Shown here piece after piece: positions 28,523 to 38,306 of a stretch of DNA of 64,000 nucleotides. The stretch spans positions 124,001 to 188,000 of the forward strand of contig CAVZKR010000003.1 of assembly GCA_963775935.1 (NCBI GenBank). The letters are read 5' to 3'. The position numbers and the translations under genes are program-made. Position 1 is the stretch's first letter. Every line of letters begins with the position of its first letter. The notes under the pieces are model-generated. The model had not been told where the DNA came from, did no database searches, and was given only the letters and a program-made list of their open reading frames with translations. This stretch comes from JBBIPA01 sp963775935. Its GTDB lineage: Bacteria; Chloroflexota; Dehalococcoidia; GIF9; UBA5629.

Positions 28523-30136
28523 CTATATCCTTCTTAACGCCTTCAGGTCCTTTATTCTTGTCCTGACTATCTCGCTTTCGTCAATTGGTGACTGATATTT
28601 CGTGGGGCGGCGGGTTATCTCGGAGCTTTCCCTGAAAATCTCCTTTAAAACCTTACCATCCATATCTGTTGGGATGGAAACATTCATCATATGGAGGATA
28701 GTAGGTGCAATATCGATCAATTCCGCTCCAACAATTTGCTTACCTTCCTCAATATCTGGTCCATTTGCAATAAGTATTCCGTCTATATATCCGTTCATGT
28801 GGTCTCCATCTCGACTGCTCTTAAAGCGAGCTTTTACCAGCACATCAGAAATGAGGGTACTTGAAGTGTATTTGTGGTTAAGAAGTATGACGATGTCTGA
28901 AATTCTGTCTAGGAAGCGACCCGAGTATAGCTCCTCCTTCTTGTATACCTGCCTTACCACATTCTCACCAGTCTCCGGGTCTTTCAATGCCTTCAGCTTA
29001 TCTATGATTTCTTCCCTTAACTGCTCATATTCTTCCTTCTCTACTATCCCACTGGGTTCCCTGCCTTTAAGATTCACTTTTATCCCTTTCACATATTTAT
29101 CATCTCCATACGCCTTAGTATTATTCCAGTCAATCTCAGATCTAAATGATTTGATAACTCGATTGACGCTTTCTTGAGGTAATATACTGCGCAATCTTAT
29201 GAATTGGTCTACCTTTGAAGCGATCTTTAGAGCGATGGAGAACAATGTCCCAAACAAACGAGCTTTGTATCCTCCTTTCCTCTTTAGTAGTCCTTGTTGT
29301 TCAAGCCAGGTATTTATGAAAAAGTTTTTGATAGCTGCAGGTCCGAATCCATGATCGGAGATAATAAAGGTGTTTATTTCCTTACCATTGCGATCCAGAA
29401 TTTGTTGAATGATTTCATCTAATTTCTGATAATATTTGAGCAAAACCTCTTTTTTCTCCCAAAAGTAGTGCTGTAAGTTGTCCGTGCCCTTGAAAACGAC
29501 TATAAGGAAATCAGGTTTCCATTTGTCCACTAATTTCAATACCGCCGAGGTACGTTTTTCAGTGACATCATACTGGTCACGTACCATTCCCAGTATTTTG
29601 ACTTTTTCACCAGCAGTCTCATCTTCAAATAACCAATCCTTTACAAAATCCAAATCTATCCTGTAATCCGGTATCTCTTTCCGTAAATCCTCTGGAAAAG
29701 TAAACACCTTTGCTGACGGAGGCGTCATGAAACAGGAGATAAGGAAGCCGTTAACCTTTTTGGGAGGGTAAGTCATCGGGACATTCACAACCCCTACCCT
29801 TATGCCATGCAAGCTCAAGTTTTCCCACAGGGTCCTATCTTTGAAAGACAGGGAGGATACCAGTTGGGGTTGACCCTCATCGCTATCGGGATAAGTAACA
29901 AAATCGAAGACACCGTGCTTGCCTGGATTCTTTCCAGTCATGAAAGAAACCCAGGCAGGAGCAGAGATCGGAGGGATAACGGATCTCAACTGTCCCCAAA
30001 CTCCTTTTTCCATAAGATTACCAATAGTAGGTAATCTCTTTTCATCTACCCATGGTTTCATCAGGTCGAATGTGGCGCCATCTAAACCTATAACTACGAC
30101 TTTATTACTATTTTTCATAGCTCTCAAATTCTCCAA
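28523..30136 (-). CDS. Alkaline-phosphatase-superfamily protein (type I phosphodiesterase/nucleotide pyrophosphatase)
   Basis: This 537-residue protein has VVVIGLDGATFDLMKPWVDE with the first metal Asp. Around residue 60 PPISAPAWVSFMTGKNPGKH holds the catalytic Ser/Thr region, then NTFIISDHGFGPA supplies metal ligands and SRDGDHMNGYIDGILIANGP the last His. DIAPTILHMMNVSIPTDMDG is the usual family end. No signal peptide is seen, so it is probably cytoplasmic or at the membrane face. Such proteins often sit in glycan clusters of archaea and Chloroflexota. The substrate, perhaps a phospho-sugar or lipid-phosphate diester, is unknown. It is a distant paralogue of the 257-residue protein at 14.8 kb. 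The start is ATG at 30136 or Met7. Confidence 0.8.
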   Translation of the reverse strand: MENLRAMKNSNKVVVIGLDGATFDLMKPWVDEKRLPTIGNLMEKGVWGQLRSVIPPISAPAWVSFMTGKNPGKHGVFDFVTYPDSDEGQPQLVSSLSFKDRTLWENLSLHGIRVGVVNVPMTYPPKKVNGFLISCFMTPPSAKVFTFPEDLRKEIPDYRIDLDFVKDWLFEDETAGEKVKILGMVRDQYDVTEKRTSAVLKLVDKWKPDFLIVVFKGTDNLQHYFWEKKEVLLKYYQKLDEIIQQILDRNGKEINTFIISDHGFGPAAIKNFFINTWLEQQGLLKRKGGYKARLFGTLFSIALKIASKVDQFIRLRSILPQESVNRVIKSFRSEIDWNNTKAYGDDKYVKGIKVNLKGREPSGIVEKEEYEQLREEIIDKLKALKDPETGENVVRQVYKKEELYSGRFLDRISDIVILLNHKYTSSTLISDVLVKARFKSSRDGDHMNGYIDGILIANGPDIEEGKQIVGAELIDIAPTILHMMNVSIPTDMDGKVLKEIFRESSEITRRPTKYQSPIDESEIVRTRIKDLKALRRI

Positions 30137-30251
30137 TTAGTCTCTCCTCTCTGATATTTAGCTTATTGTTAGCGTTTTGGCACTGCAGATTTAATTCAAA
30201 TCCCCAAAAAATTCTTAAAAAGTTCGAAATTCATCATATCTGTGTCCTTTA

Positions 30252-32519
30252 TTATGGCATAAGCAATATTTGACTACCCAAGCTCGAATATATCCTGTTT
30301 GCCTTTGTTAAAACGGGATTCAGCTCCCACATATCAAAGGTCTCTAATAGTTTGAAAGGATATACCATTGTACTACCCGTTCCTTCGGCTACATTCAAAT
30401 ATCTTAAATACACATATGCGCCGCTTTCAACTCCCTGCGTAGTACTATCCAGTAGAACCACCTTCTCAAGCGGTATCATACCATAACTCGTGAGTGCATG
30501 TACTTTTGATGCTGGGCCAAAGTAGTTGGCCGAGATCTGAAAATGCTCAATACCTTCAATACTTTTAGACAGCCATATGGCACTATAAACTTCCTCTTCT
30601 GATGTGTAGTTGTTATAGAACCGTGCTTTACTGGCGGCATCCCCACGTGTCTTTATCCATTCTTGGCTCAGGGATATTGAGGTGGGTTGGTCTTTGGCTA
30701 CTTCGCGTACAAATCCGGTATTGAATAACAAGAACACTGCCAGGATTACAGAGATGACTTTTAGCGAAGTTCCCGTAGTCGTTTTGATTTTCTTTGAAAA
30801 AATTCTGTTTATGGCTAAAGTCCCGGTGATACAAAATGGGGCCAAAAAGACAAGACTAATGTGATAAAGCCTGGTGCTATTGAGGGCAATGCTGAGGTAG
30901 GGAACCGCTATTGCAGCTATACATACGATGAAGCTAACCAGTGAAAATGCCGAATACTCCTCGCTAAATTTCTTTTGTCTCCAGTGAAGCAATAAGTCAA
31001 GAATCCCCACTGTAATAAGAAACTGTGTAAACAGGTCGAGGTACTTGGTAACTTCTTGAAGTGGTGATAAAGATGGGGTTGTTAACAGCCAGAGGACCTC
31101 GGAAGACGTCAAGCTTAGGAGTTCGGTTAAAAATGTGCCAGCAATGTGGTTGGTTAATACCACTATGGCATTGAAAGCCGAAGAGCCCGACTGCCACATA
31201 TACCAGGATAGGCAGACTACACCGTAGAAGGCAGCAAAGCCTAGAGTTATCACTCTGTTTCCCACTGACGAGTTTGACTCACCTATTTCGTGTCGTCGAT
31301 GGTTCATCGCCTTGGCGCTTTTTGCTCCTTTTGATAACCCATGAGCTAATATCCTTTGACTAAGGAAAAGTATGAGCAATATGATGAAAAGGGAAGACAT
31401 AAAAAAATATGATACTGAATAATGGGAAATAATGATAGAGGTACCAAAGGTTAAGCAGAGGATGCTTCTCCCCAGCCAGTTCAGTGATTTACTTGTGACT
31501 ACAAGTAGTATCAAAACCAGAAATAGTTCAGCTACCTGTTGCCTGGCTAAGGCGATCAAATCTATATAGAATGCTTGGAACGACATAAAAAATAAGGTTG
31601 CCAGGAAGGCAACCTTGCTGTCAATTTGCCGACTATATACCTGATATAATCCCAACGGCACCAGTGAGAAAAAAAGTGGATAGATAATCTTGAAAACCCA
31701 CGTAAGTTCCATCCCACAGATGATGGAATATGCTGGTGCCAGCATCACTACACTTAGCATAGCATTGTAAGAATTAGTAATCGTCGCATCCCACACAGAA
31801 TTAGTTATTACTAGATTGGCGAAGTAATACTCAGTATGGATATCATAGCCCGTCAGGTAATTGGAGATAAGCGCCCAATGATATAACAGAGTCAGCGCAA
31901 TGGTCATCACTGCAAGGGGATAAAGACTCTGAGGGATGAATTTGGTAGATACAACCAGGATGGGAACTAGGGCGATGGCGGGAATTAATATAAGTAAAAG
32001 AATGTTACTATGATAGATATTAACTATCTGTGTACCAAGAACACTCAGCAGAGGTAATAAAAGCAAGAATAAGACTGGCGACGATAATATTTGATGCCAA
32101 TTGAATTGAGTTGGAGTTGAGAAACCCTTATCCCTTTTATAGGCTATAAAGCTCAAGACTAGCACTGCTACGGTCATAGTGCCAATCAAAGACCAGGTTG
32201 AGATTGGCTTGTCAATGCCGATCTGGGGATAGAACGAATTCACGAAAAACCCAACGAACATGAGGAAGGCAAGGCTCAGCCCTACTGAATATAGCAGCGT
32301 TTCTATTGTTCCAAGCTCATGTAGTTTCATAATGCGAAGTATTAGCAGCCCGGGGATAAAAGTGAGGTAAATAAAACCGACAATTTGCGTTAGTACAGGT
32401 ATTCCAAAACCCAGGGCGCTCAGTTCCACGAGTCCCAACACAACTAGCTGGGCAACAAAAACTACTTTCAGGAAGTGCTTGATTTCCCAGTCGTTCATTT
32501 GAAGAGGATTATTAATCAT
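30252..32519 (-). CDS. DUF2206-like polytopic membrane protein
   Basis: This 755-residue protein has about 16 hydrophobic segments and a C-terminal ~130-residue soluble domain (SQEWIKTRGDAASKARFYNN, EEEVYSAIWLSKSIEGIEHF). The N-terminal segment LTQIVGFIYLTFIPGLLILR and the organisation match archaeal and Chloroflexi proteins with DUF2206. Such proteins are thought to be glycosyltransferase-like or glycan-handling membrane proteins. The locus, with flippase, glycosyltransferases and sugar-nucleotide genes, supports a surface-glycan role. A short spacer of 115 bases separates it from the phosphodiesterase-like gene downstream. Its exact activity is unknown. Confidence 0.6.
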   Translation of the reverse strand: MINNPLQMNDWEIKHFLKVVFVAQLVVLGLVELSALGFGIPVLTQIVGFIYLTFIPGLLILRIMKLHELGTIETLLYSVGLSLAFLMFVGFFVNSFYPQIGIDKPISTWSLIGTMTVAVLVLSFIAYKRDKGFSTPTQFNWHQILSSPVLFLLLLPLLSVLGTQIVNIYHSNILLLILIPAIALVPILVVSTKFIPQSLYPLAVMTIALTLLYHWALISNYLTGYDIHTEYYFANLVITNSVWDATITNSYNAMLSVVMLAPAYSIICGMELTWVFKIIYPLFFSLVPLGLYQVYSRQIDSKVAFLATLFFMSFQAFYIDLIALARQQVAELFLVLILLVVTSKSLNWLGRSILCLTFGTSIIISHYSVSYFFMSSLFIILLILFLSQRILAHGLSKGAKSAKAMNHRRHEIGESNSSVGNRVITLGFAAFYGVVCLSWYMWQSGSSAFNAIVVLTNHIAGTFLTELLSLTSSEVLWLLTTPSLSPLQEVTKYLDLFTQFLITVGILDLLLHWRQKKFSEEYSAFSLVSFIVCIAAIAVPYLSIALNSTRLYHISLVFLAPFCITGTLAINRIFSKKIKTTTGTSLKVISVILAVFLLFNTGFVREVAKDQPTSISLSQEWIKTRGDAASKARFYNNYTSEEEVYSAIWLSKSIEGIEHFQISANYFGPASKVHALTSYGMIPLEKVVLLDSTTQGVESGAYVYLRYLNVAEGTGSTMVYPFKLLETFDMWELNPVLTKANRIYSSLGSQILLMP

Positions 32520-32812
32520 TGCAGAACTTTATTTCCAATGACACGCTGAATATCAGGAATTAGGCCTTTCGTGCATTTTCTAACCTATAGCTTCAGGATT
32601 TATGTCCACCTTAATTATTAGGCAATTCGGAAAAACTGATGACGGAGTGGCATCAAGTTTGTCACCACTGACATGCAGAATTCCTTTCTAAAACAATTGC
32701 CATCTGTAGCCTTTTGAAATATCTAACGTGAGTATATTTGTTACAGAGAGACGCGCATTGAGAATTCTATTCTTTAGCCACATTAGAAGCACAAAGCGAC
32801 AAATCAAGTTAC
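32520..32812. other. Intergenic stretch without recognisable content
   Basis: About 290 AT-rich bases between the membrane protein gene and the PIG-L gene. I see no ORF, repeat or strong promoter. Confidence 0.4.
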
Positions 32813-33595
32813 TCACCTAAATTTCCTAGTCAGATAATATCGATATTTGTAAGCTGCTAACGTCGATATTGCTGTGCTAATGATAGTGGAAAACAAAGGC
32901 TCTTGCACTTCGCTAACAGGTAAGAGATACTCCTTATCGGAATAGAAACTCTGCAGGAACTCACTACTGAGCACTGGCCTCGGCTGTTGCTGGTTGAGAC
33001 AACTAATCTGTGTTTTGAAGCTTGAAATCGCAGCCTTTTTGGCTTCTAGCTCATCGCCGATGTCAATAGTTAGAAGGTTATAGTTGGGTCTTAGTAGAAT
33101 ATGCCGCAAACTCCAGACAAAATATTGGTAGATAGGAATGGATAGGTTAGCCATCTCAATCGCTGTGGTCACGATGTCATACGTTGCTAGGTGGTCGGGG
33201 TGCCGATCATAGCGGTACGGAACTAGTACTATCATTGGCCTTAGCGTAGCGAGTAAATCGGCTGTCTTCTTAACAGCTACTTTTCTGTAAAAGAAGAGTA
33301 ACCCGTCCTCGTAGTCAAAAAAATGCAGTGCCTCTGGACAATTGCCAAGTATTTGTTGGGCTGCTATTGCCTCTCGCCTTCGCGCCTCTTTTATTTCGGA
33401 TCGGGTCGGATTTTCTTTTATACCAAATGTAAGGAGATGAGAATTCCTACCACTTGTCATGTAGGTTATATGAGTTTTGCGCGGGACTCTTAGCCTTTTT
33501 CTCATCATACCTCCACACGCAAGCTCAGCGTCATCAATATGTGGGGAAAATATGGCAATCCTTTCTACTTGCGTTGGAGATGTATCGCCATTCAT
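32813..33595 (-). CDS. PIG-L family deacetylase
   Basis: This 260-residue protein has the zinc-binding motif IFSPHIDDAELACGG near residue 15, a variant of the family's PHpDDe. The third ligand lies in YRYDRHPDHLATYDIV, which carries the family HPDH motif. PIG-L enzymes remove N-acetyl groups from GlcNAc-type sugars on lipids or small thiols. In this glycan locus the likely substrate is an N-acetyl-sugar intermediate; this is inference. The protein has no signal peptide and a longer C-terminal tail. It is probably transcribed with the genes to its right on the minus strand. Confidence 0.85.
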   Translation of the reverse strand: MNGDTSPTQVERIAIFSPHIDDAELACGGMMRKRLRVPRKTHITYMTSGRNSHLLTFGIKENPTRSEIKEARRREAIAAQQILGNCPEALHFFDYEDGLLFFYRKVAVKKTADLLATLRPMIVLVPYRYDRHPDHLATYDIVTTAIEMANLSIPIYQYFVWSLRHILLRPNYNLLTIDIGDELEAKKAAISSFKTQISCLNQQQPRPVLSSEFLQSFYSDKEYLLPVSEVQEPLFSTIISTAISTLAAYKYRYYLTRKFR

Positions 33596-33727
33596 TTCAG
33601 GCCTCCTCTTCTAAGTAAACAACTTTTACTAGTGGTTCTCTCCCCTTTGACAAGCTGAATGCCATGACTTCCGCCTATTATTCGCTTACGACCCTTGCGT
33701 GGAACTCTAATCACCTATTCCTCATTA

Positions 33728-34915
33728 TCAAGTTTTGTCGTATATTTTATCCCTCGTTTCAGTGACGAGATTCTGAATAATACTCTGGAACTGCTGCGCT
33801 ATACCTTTCCAGGTGTAGTTATATGCAATCTTTCTAGTTTCGTGCTGGTCTATATTCTCATTGAACGCCGTTATTATTCCATTGACAAGCTCTTCAACTC
33901 CTTTGCTTTCATCATACAAAATTATATTCGGAAAACCAAGCAACGTCACCTCCTCTAAGTTTGATGAAACGATTTTCTTTCCCAGTGCCGTATACTCCAT
34001 AATCTTGAGAGGAGAAGAACTGTCACTCCGTAAGTCTTTCATAAGTGGAGATAATGCAATTTCACAGCCATTAACGATGTCTGGAATCTTATCACGTGGC
34101 ACATGCCCCAGAAATATTACATACTCTGACAATCCCAGACTTTGCGCAATCTTTTTTGCTGGTGGAATTGGCGTGCCATCTCCAACAAGAACCAGCCTGA
34201 TATCACTATATCTATTCCTTAGGATATTTATTGCTTGCAAAAGCTTGGGGAGATTTGAGTATCTTTCGAAACTATTCACAAATACCATGGAATGCCTACC
34301 AAAGTCGTACTCTCGTTTCTCAAGATTTGCCTCCAGAAAGAGAGAGTCGACACCGTTGGGGATTTTGTAAACAGGGATATCTGGATTAATCTTCTTTGCA
34401 TAGTCGACAAGTATATCCGAGACTGCAATAACAGCTTTGGCATGCTTTATCTGGTTATGAACGCTTTTCTTTAGATTTAGGATGTATTTAAGGCCAAATC
34501 TGGCTACGCTCCCAGCATAAATGTCCATCCAAGCCTCATTATGGTCCCAAAGGTCATAGACCAAGGGTAAATCGAACGGAGGCTCAACTTCGTTAATGCA
34601 GCTCGCTGAGATGATTGCATCTAGACCTTCTCGCCTAGATATTTGAGATACAAGCTTGCGAAACATATAAGCATTAAGCGAAGGAAAGAAGAATGGCAAC
34701 CTCCGAATCTTATGGATTGTGACGCCATCCTTGATGTATTCCATATATTTTAGGGACGAGGATAAGTTTTTCTTAATATTACTAATGTTGGTTGGGTAAG
34801 AGTCCCAAATTACAAAATGCACCTCATCACCAAGCTCAGCGAGATGTTTAGCAAGGTAGTAGCCTCTAGCTATGAAAACGTATTTTTGGGTCTGGGGAAT
34901 GATCAAAATTTTCAT
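33728..34915 (-). CDS. Glycosyltransferase family 4 protein
   Basis: This 395-residue protein has the GT-B fold. The N-domain begins MKILIIPQTQKYVFIARGYY. The C-domain has KIPNGVDSLFLEANL, RLVLVGDGTPIPPAKKIAQS and the nucleotide-sugar site GCEIALSPLMKDLRSDSSSP then LKIMEYTALGKKIVSS. The family's EX7E motif is imperfect here: the first acidic residue is Asp or Ser-flanked and the second Glu is in IMEY. The gene begins just as the preceding, broken glycosyltransferase frame ends (overlap 34912-34915). The sugar transferred is unknown. Confidence 0.85.
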   Translation of the reverse strand: MKILIIPQTQKYVFIARGYYLAKHLAELGDEVHFVIWDSYPTNISNIKKNLSSSLKYMEYIKDGVTIHKIRRLPFFFPSLNAYMFRKLVSQISRREGLDAIISASCINEVEPPFDLPLVYDLWDHNEAWMDIYAGSVARFGLKYILNLKKSVHNQIKHAKAVIAVSDILVDYAKKINPDIPVYKIPNGVDSLFLEANLEKREYDFGRHSMVFVNSFERYSNLPKLLQAINILRNRYSDIRLVLVGDGTPIPPAKKIAQSLGLSEYVIFLGHVPRDKIPDIVNGCEIALSPLMKDLRSDSSSPLKIMEYTALGKKIVSSNLEEVTLLGFPNIILYDESKGVEELVNGIITAFNENIDQHETRKIAYNYTWKGIAQQFQSIIQNLVTETRDKIYDKT

Positions 34916-35314
34916 TTCAGCACATCCGCATCACAATGATAGGTGAAAACGAGATGTTTTCGTTTCATTCTGGTGTAGAACAAGCCTACTAAGTTACCAG
35001 ATGCTAGAGCGTGGCGCAGATGTACCTTAACTACATCTTGCTGCACCGTTTTAAAAAACATGTCTGGAGAAAAGAACACGTTCTCTATCATATAATCCGC
35101 ACCGGTATACTTTGATGCCATTCTTTTCTTCAACACGGATTTTAGAATCAAAAGAGGTGGTGAAGACGAACACTTCATGGCCCAGTTTTGCCATCTTACG
35201 GGCCAGGTGATATGCACAGACCTCCACTCCTCCAACAAGGTGTCGGTGTGAAAATCCCGGGTTTGGAAAAGACTCACGACAAGGCAAAAAAGATGCAAAG
35301 TATCCTATTTTCAT
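34912..35314 (-). pseudogene. Broken glycosyltransferase family 4 N-terminal fragment
   Basis: The first frame (from ATG 35314) encodes MKIGYFASFLPCRESFPNPG and HLVGGVEVCAYHLARKMAKL, the start of a GT4 N-domain. It continues to NGIKVYRCG. A second frame then gives ADYMIENVFFSPDMFFKTVQ and LVFTYHCDADVLK. Together these are about 130 residues. A one-base shift near 35095 separates them and the C-terminal catalytic domain is entirely absent. The next intact glycosyltransferase starts at the very end. It is probably a deletion relic. Confidence 0.75.
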
Positions 35315-36429
35315 CAGGACAAATCCTGGTATATATCAAGTATCCTTTTGGCAATAACATCCCACCCATATTTTTCAGCATTCCTCCGAGCTGCCTGGCC
35401 CATCTTTTCACGCAAACTACTATCAGCCAAGATGATATTAATTGCATCAGCTAATCCGTTAATATCCTTAGGTTTTACTTTAAATCCACATTCTTGCGTT
35501 ACCATCATATGTATACCCGACAAATCACTGGATATAACTGGTAAACCACAGGCCATAGCTTCTAATATTGAAATAGGAAATGCATCTCCACGTGTTACCG
35601 CTGGTTGAACATAAATATCCCCATCTCTATATAGTTGAGGTAGTTCGGCGTACGGTATGCTTCCGATAAATTTCACATTTTCGATATTTTGCTCTTCGAC
35701 GAGGGTCTTAAGATATTTTTCCTGTTGGCCATTTCCTACGAGTATTAATGTGCCGTCTTTGACATATTTCATTGCCTTAATTAAATATTCAAATCCCTTA
35801 TACACTACAAATCTGCCGGTAGATATGATCACGTTTGAGTCCGGTAGTTTATATTTTCCCCGGGCACTACCTGCTTTTATGCTTGGATTAAATTTTGTTA
35901 GGTCCACCCCATTTGGTAATATTTCAAGGCCCTGTATGCGCCGTCTAAGTACCGTTGAAGTTTCAGCATAAGCTCTGCTTGGAGCTAAAACTCTATCGGC
36001 CTTTTTGACTATATAAGTATTGACGGAGTAATTGTAAATATCAGCAAATAACATTCCGATTTTTGAATCTGCATTACCGTCAAATTGATAATGTAATACA
36101 GACCGCTTATTGTGAAGTAAAGCATAAATAATAGAGACATCCGTTACACCGGGAATGGTGCCGTATGAATGAACAATGTCCGGATTAATAGTTGACAAAT
36201 GGCAATAATAATTAGGCATTATAGGAACTTTAAATATGGTGAATATTGGGCGAGTTCTGATTTCTTCAATTCCGTTAATAAATTCTCTCTCCGAGCTACC
36301 TTGAGGTCTGGACACGAGTACGCTGACTCTATGTCCAGCCTGTATGGCTGCTTCAGAAAGGTATCGAATGCATCTTTCGACACCACCTTCATTCAGAGAA
36401 AAGTCCTTGAAACAATGACAAATATGCAT
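35314..36429 (-). CDS. Glycosyltransferase family 4 protein (GT1-like C-domain)
   Basis: This 371-residue GT-B enzyme starts MHICHCFKDFSLNEGGVERC, with the GGVER loop of the family. The C-terminal domain has IISTGRFVVYKGFEYLIKAM, TLILVGNGQQEKYLK, FIGSIPYAELPQLYRDGDIY and the EX7E-type motif EAMACGLPVISSDLSGI. The donor is probably a nucleotide sugar made by neighbouring genes (UDP-xylose, UDP-glucuronate or dTDP-rhamnose). The stop overlaps the start of the broken gene that follows (TGATG). Confidence 0.9.
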   Translation of the reverse strand: MHICHCFKDFSLNEGGVERCIRYLSEAAIQAGHRVSVLVSRPQGSSEREFINGIEEIRTRPIFTIFKVPIMPNYYCHLSTINPDIVHSYGTIPGVTDVSIIYALLHNKRSVLHYQFDGNADSKIGMLFADIYNYSVNTYIVKKADRVLAPSRAYAETSTVLRRRIQGLEILPNGVDLTKFNPSIKAGSARGKYKLPDSNVIISTGRFVVYKGFEYLIKAMKYVKDGTLILVGNGQQEKYLKTLVEEQNIENVKFIGSIPYAELPQLYRDGDIYVQPAVTRGDAFPISILEAMACGLPVISSDLSGIHMMVTQECGFKVKPKDINGLADAINIILADSSLREKMGQAARRNAEKYGWDVIAKRILDIYQDLS

Positions 36430-36492
36430 TAGCGTGTCCCTAACAGTAACATTAATACTGCTGGCAATGAGAGTGACGGTACATTCATAGCC

Positions 36493-37266
36493 TTAGATTT
36501 TTGCTTTTAGAGTTGAACATGATTTTACCATGGAGTCAATGAGAAGAAAAGGTATTCCCAGAGTGCAGAAAAAAAGTAATGGTTGGTATTTCCTGGTAGC
36601 ATTCATGATAACTCTGAGAAAACGATAACCGTCTCTGAGACTGCTGAGTTTGCTTTTCCCTATGCGCTCAGCATATTCAATGGGTAGTTCAGTATAACGT
36701 AACTTTCCAAACGAGGCCATTGTGGTCATTGCGGTATCGAAATCCAGGCCCTCGGGAAGTGTTTCAAACATAGGTAAGAGCTGAACATTAAATACGCGGA
36801 GTCCGGTGGAGGTGTCCGTGATTCGCCTGCTACTATAGAATGAGAGCATTACAGCGAAAATCTTATTCCCTACCTTGCGGATTGCAGGCATGCCTTTGTT
36901 CTTTCCCAGGAAACGCGAGCCGACTGCGATTTGAATGCCGTCGTCTCTACAAAGATTGTATAGTGCAGGGATACTTTCCGGTGGATAAGTGCTGTCAGCG
37001 TCGATGAAAGCAAGATAGTTGATGTTGTTTCCCGATTTATATTTGAGACCGATTTTTGTCACTCCTCCTTTTCCACGATTGGTCGGGTTGCTAATTACAT
37101 CCACACCTTTGCTACGTGCGATTTGGGCTGTGCTATCTTTGCTGGCATCATCAACCACGACAATTTCAGCTTTGGGACATGCCTTTTTGACACGGTCAAT
37201 GGTCTCTCCAATACTGGCCTCCTCGTTGTAAGCAGGAATCACTATTCTCAGGTCATTCATACGCAT
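36493..37266 (-). CDS. Glycosyltransferase family 2 (polyprenyl-phosphate sugar synthase-like)
   Basis: This 257-residue GT-A enzyme has LRIVIPAYNEEASIGETIDR, then EIVVVDDASKDSTAQIA and FIDADSTYPPESIPAL, with the DXD-type metal site. AVGSRFLGKNKGMPAIRKVG and RRITDTSTGLRVFN match the dolichol-phosphate mannose synthase-like branch. The C-terminus has a single hydrophobic segment (PLLFFCTLGIPFLLIDSMV), shorter than the multi-spanning forms. It probably loads a sugar on undecaprenyl phosphate for glycan assembly. It overlaps the decarboxylase gene by 10 bases. Confidence 0.85.
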   Translation of the reverse strand: MRMNDLRIVIPAYNEEASIGETIDRVKKACPKAEIVVVDDASKDSTAQIARSKGVDVISNPTNRGKGGVTKIGLKYKSGNNINYLAFIDADSTYPPESIPALYNLCRDDGIQIAVGSRFLGKNKGMPAIRKVGNKIFAVMLSFYSSRRITDTSTGLRVFNVQLLPMFETLPEGLDFDTAMTTMASFGKLRYTELPIEYAERIGKSKLSSLRDGYRFLRVIMNATRKYQPLLFFCTLGIPFLLIDSMVKSCSTLKAKI

Positions 37267-38306
37267 TCGCTTGAAACGGATACTATCGATTGTTTCATCC
37301 AGTCGATAGTTTTTTTAAAACCTTCTTCTAAGCTAACCTTCGGCTGCCATCCTAAAACCGTTTTAGCCTTTGTCAGATCAGGGCATCTCCTTCGTGGGTC
37401 ATCCTGAGGGAGGGGATTGAATTCTATCTCCGAATTGGAGCTGGTCAAGTTTTTTATCATGTTCGCTAGCTCCAGGATGGTTATCTGTTTATTGTTTCCG
37501 ATATTAATCACTTCTCCTGTGGCTTTTGGGGATGAGATTAGACTAAGAAGCCCCATGATTTGGTCAGTTACATAGCAGAAGCTCCTGGTCTGCTCTCCAC
37601 TACCAAATACCGTTATCGATTCATTTCTCAAAGCCTGGGAAATAAAGCGTGGTATAACCCTCCCATAAATGCCATCAGGTCTGATTCGAGGACCGTAGGT
37701 ATTAAAAATGCGGGCGATTCTGACATCCATGCCATACTGTTTTTTATACGCCATGACGTATGCCTCGCCACATCGTTTGCTCTCATCATAGCAGCCACGT
37801 ATGCCAATCGGATTGACGTAGCCGTAATAGGTTTCAGGAGTAGGAACAACAGCAGGATTGCCATAGGTTTCACTGGTAGAGGCAAATAAGAATACGGACT
37901 TGTGCTTCCTGGCAATCTCAAGAGCGTTTAATGTCCCGATGGTATTTGCCTTCAGAATCTCCAGCGGAAAGTGTTCAAATTCAAATGGAGAAGCCCGGCT
38001 TGCCAGGTGCATAACGAAATCTATCTTATCCTTGAAATGGAGAGGCTCTGTGATATCGTGCTTGATGAATTTAAAATTGTCATTTCCTAATAAAAGTGAG
38101 ATATTTGACTCCAGCCCACTGGACAAATTGTCCACGCAAATAACGTGTGCTTTCTGATGTACCAATACTTCACATAGCCATGAGCCGATAAATCCGGCTC
38201 CGCCAGTAATTACTACTGACCTATCTTTAAAATTTGCCTCACCGTGGTTTTGCAGAAGTGCCGCAATATCGTTACGAATAACGGTGTTACCAGCAGATAC
38301 CTTCAT
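37257..38306 (-). CDS. UDP-glucuronate decarboxylase-like SDR (UDP-xylose synthase)
   Basis: This extended short-chain dehydrogenase has the NAD motif VVITGGAGFIGSWLCEVL, then VICVDNLSSGLESN. The catalytic Tyr-x3-Lys is replaced in spacing by GCYDESKRCGEAYV with the Tyr and Lys intact. RIARIFNTYGPRI and FGSGEQTRSFCYVTDQI are typical of UDP-glucuronate decarboxylases. It converts UDP-GlcA to UDP-xylose, matching the upstream ugd. I prefer Met14 (38306) because the frame's first ATG at 38345 would extend the overlap with ugd to 59 bases. The ~35 residues before the NAD motif are unusual. Confidence 0.82.
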   Translation of the reverse strand: MKVSAGNTVIRNDIAALLQNHGEANFKDRSVVITGGAGFIGSWLCEVLVHQKAHVICVDNLSSGLESNISLLLGNDNFKFIKHDITEPLHFKDKIDFVMHLASRASPFEFEHFPLEILKANTIGTLNALEIARKHKSVFLFASTSETYGNPAVVPTPETYYGYVNPIGIRGCYDESKRCGEAYVMAYKKQYGMDVRIARIFNTYGPRIRPDGIYGRVIPRFISQALRNESITVFGSGEQTRSFCYVTDQIMGLLSLISSPKATGEVINIGNNKQITILELANMIKNLTSSNSEIEFNPLPQDDPRRRCPDLTKAKTVLGWQPKVSLEEGFKKTIDWMKQSIVSVSSECV

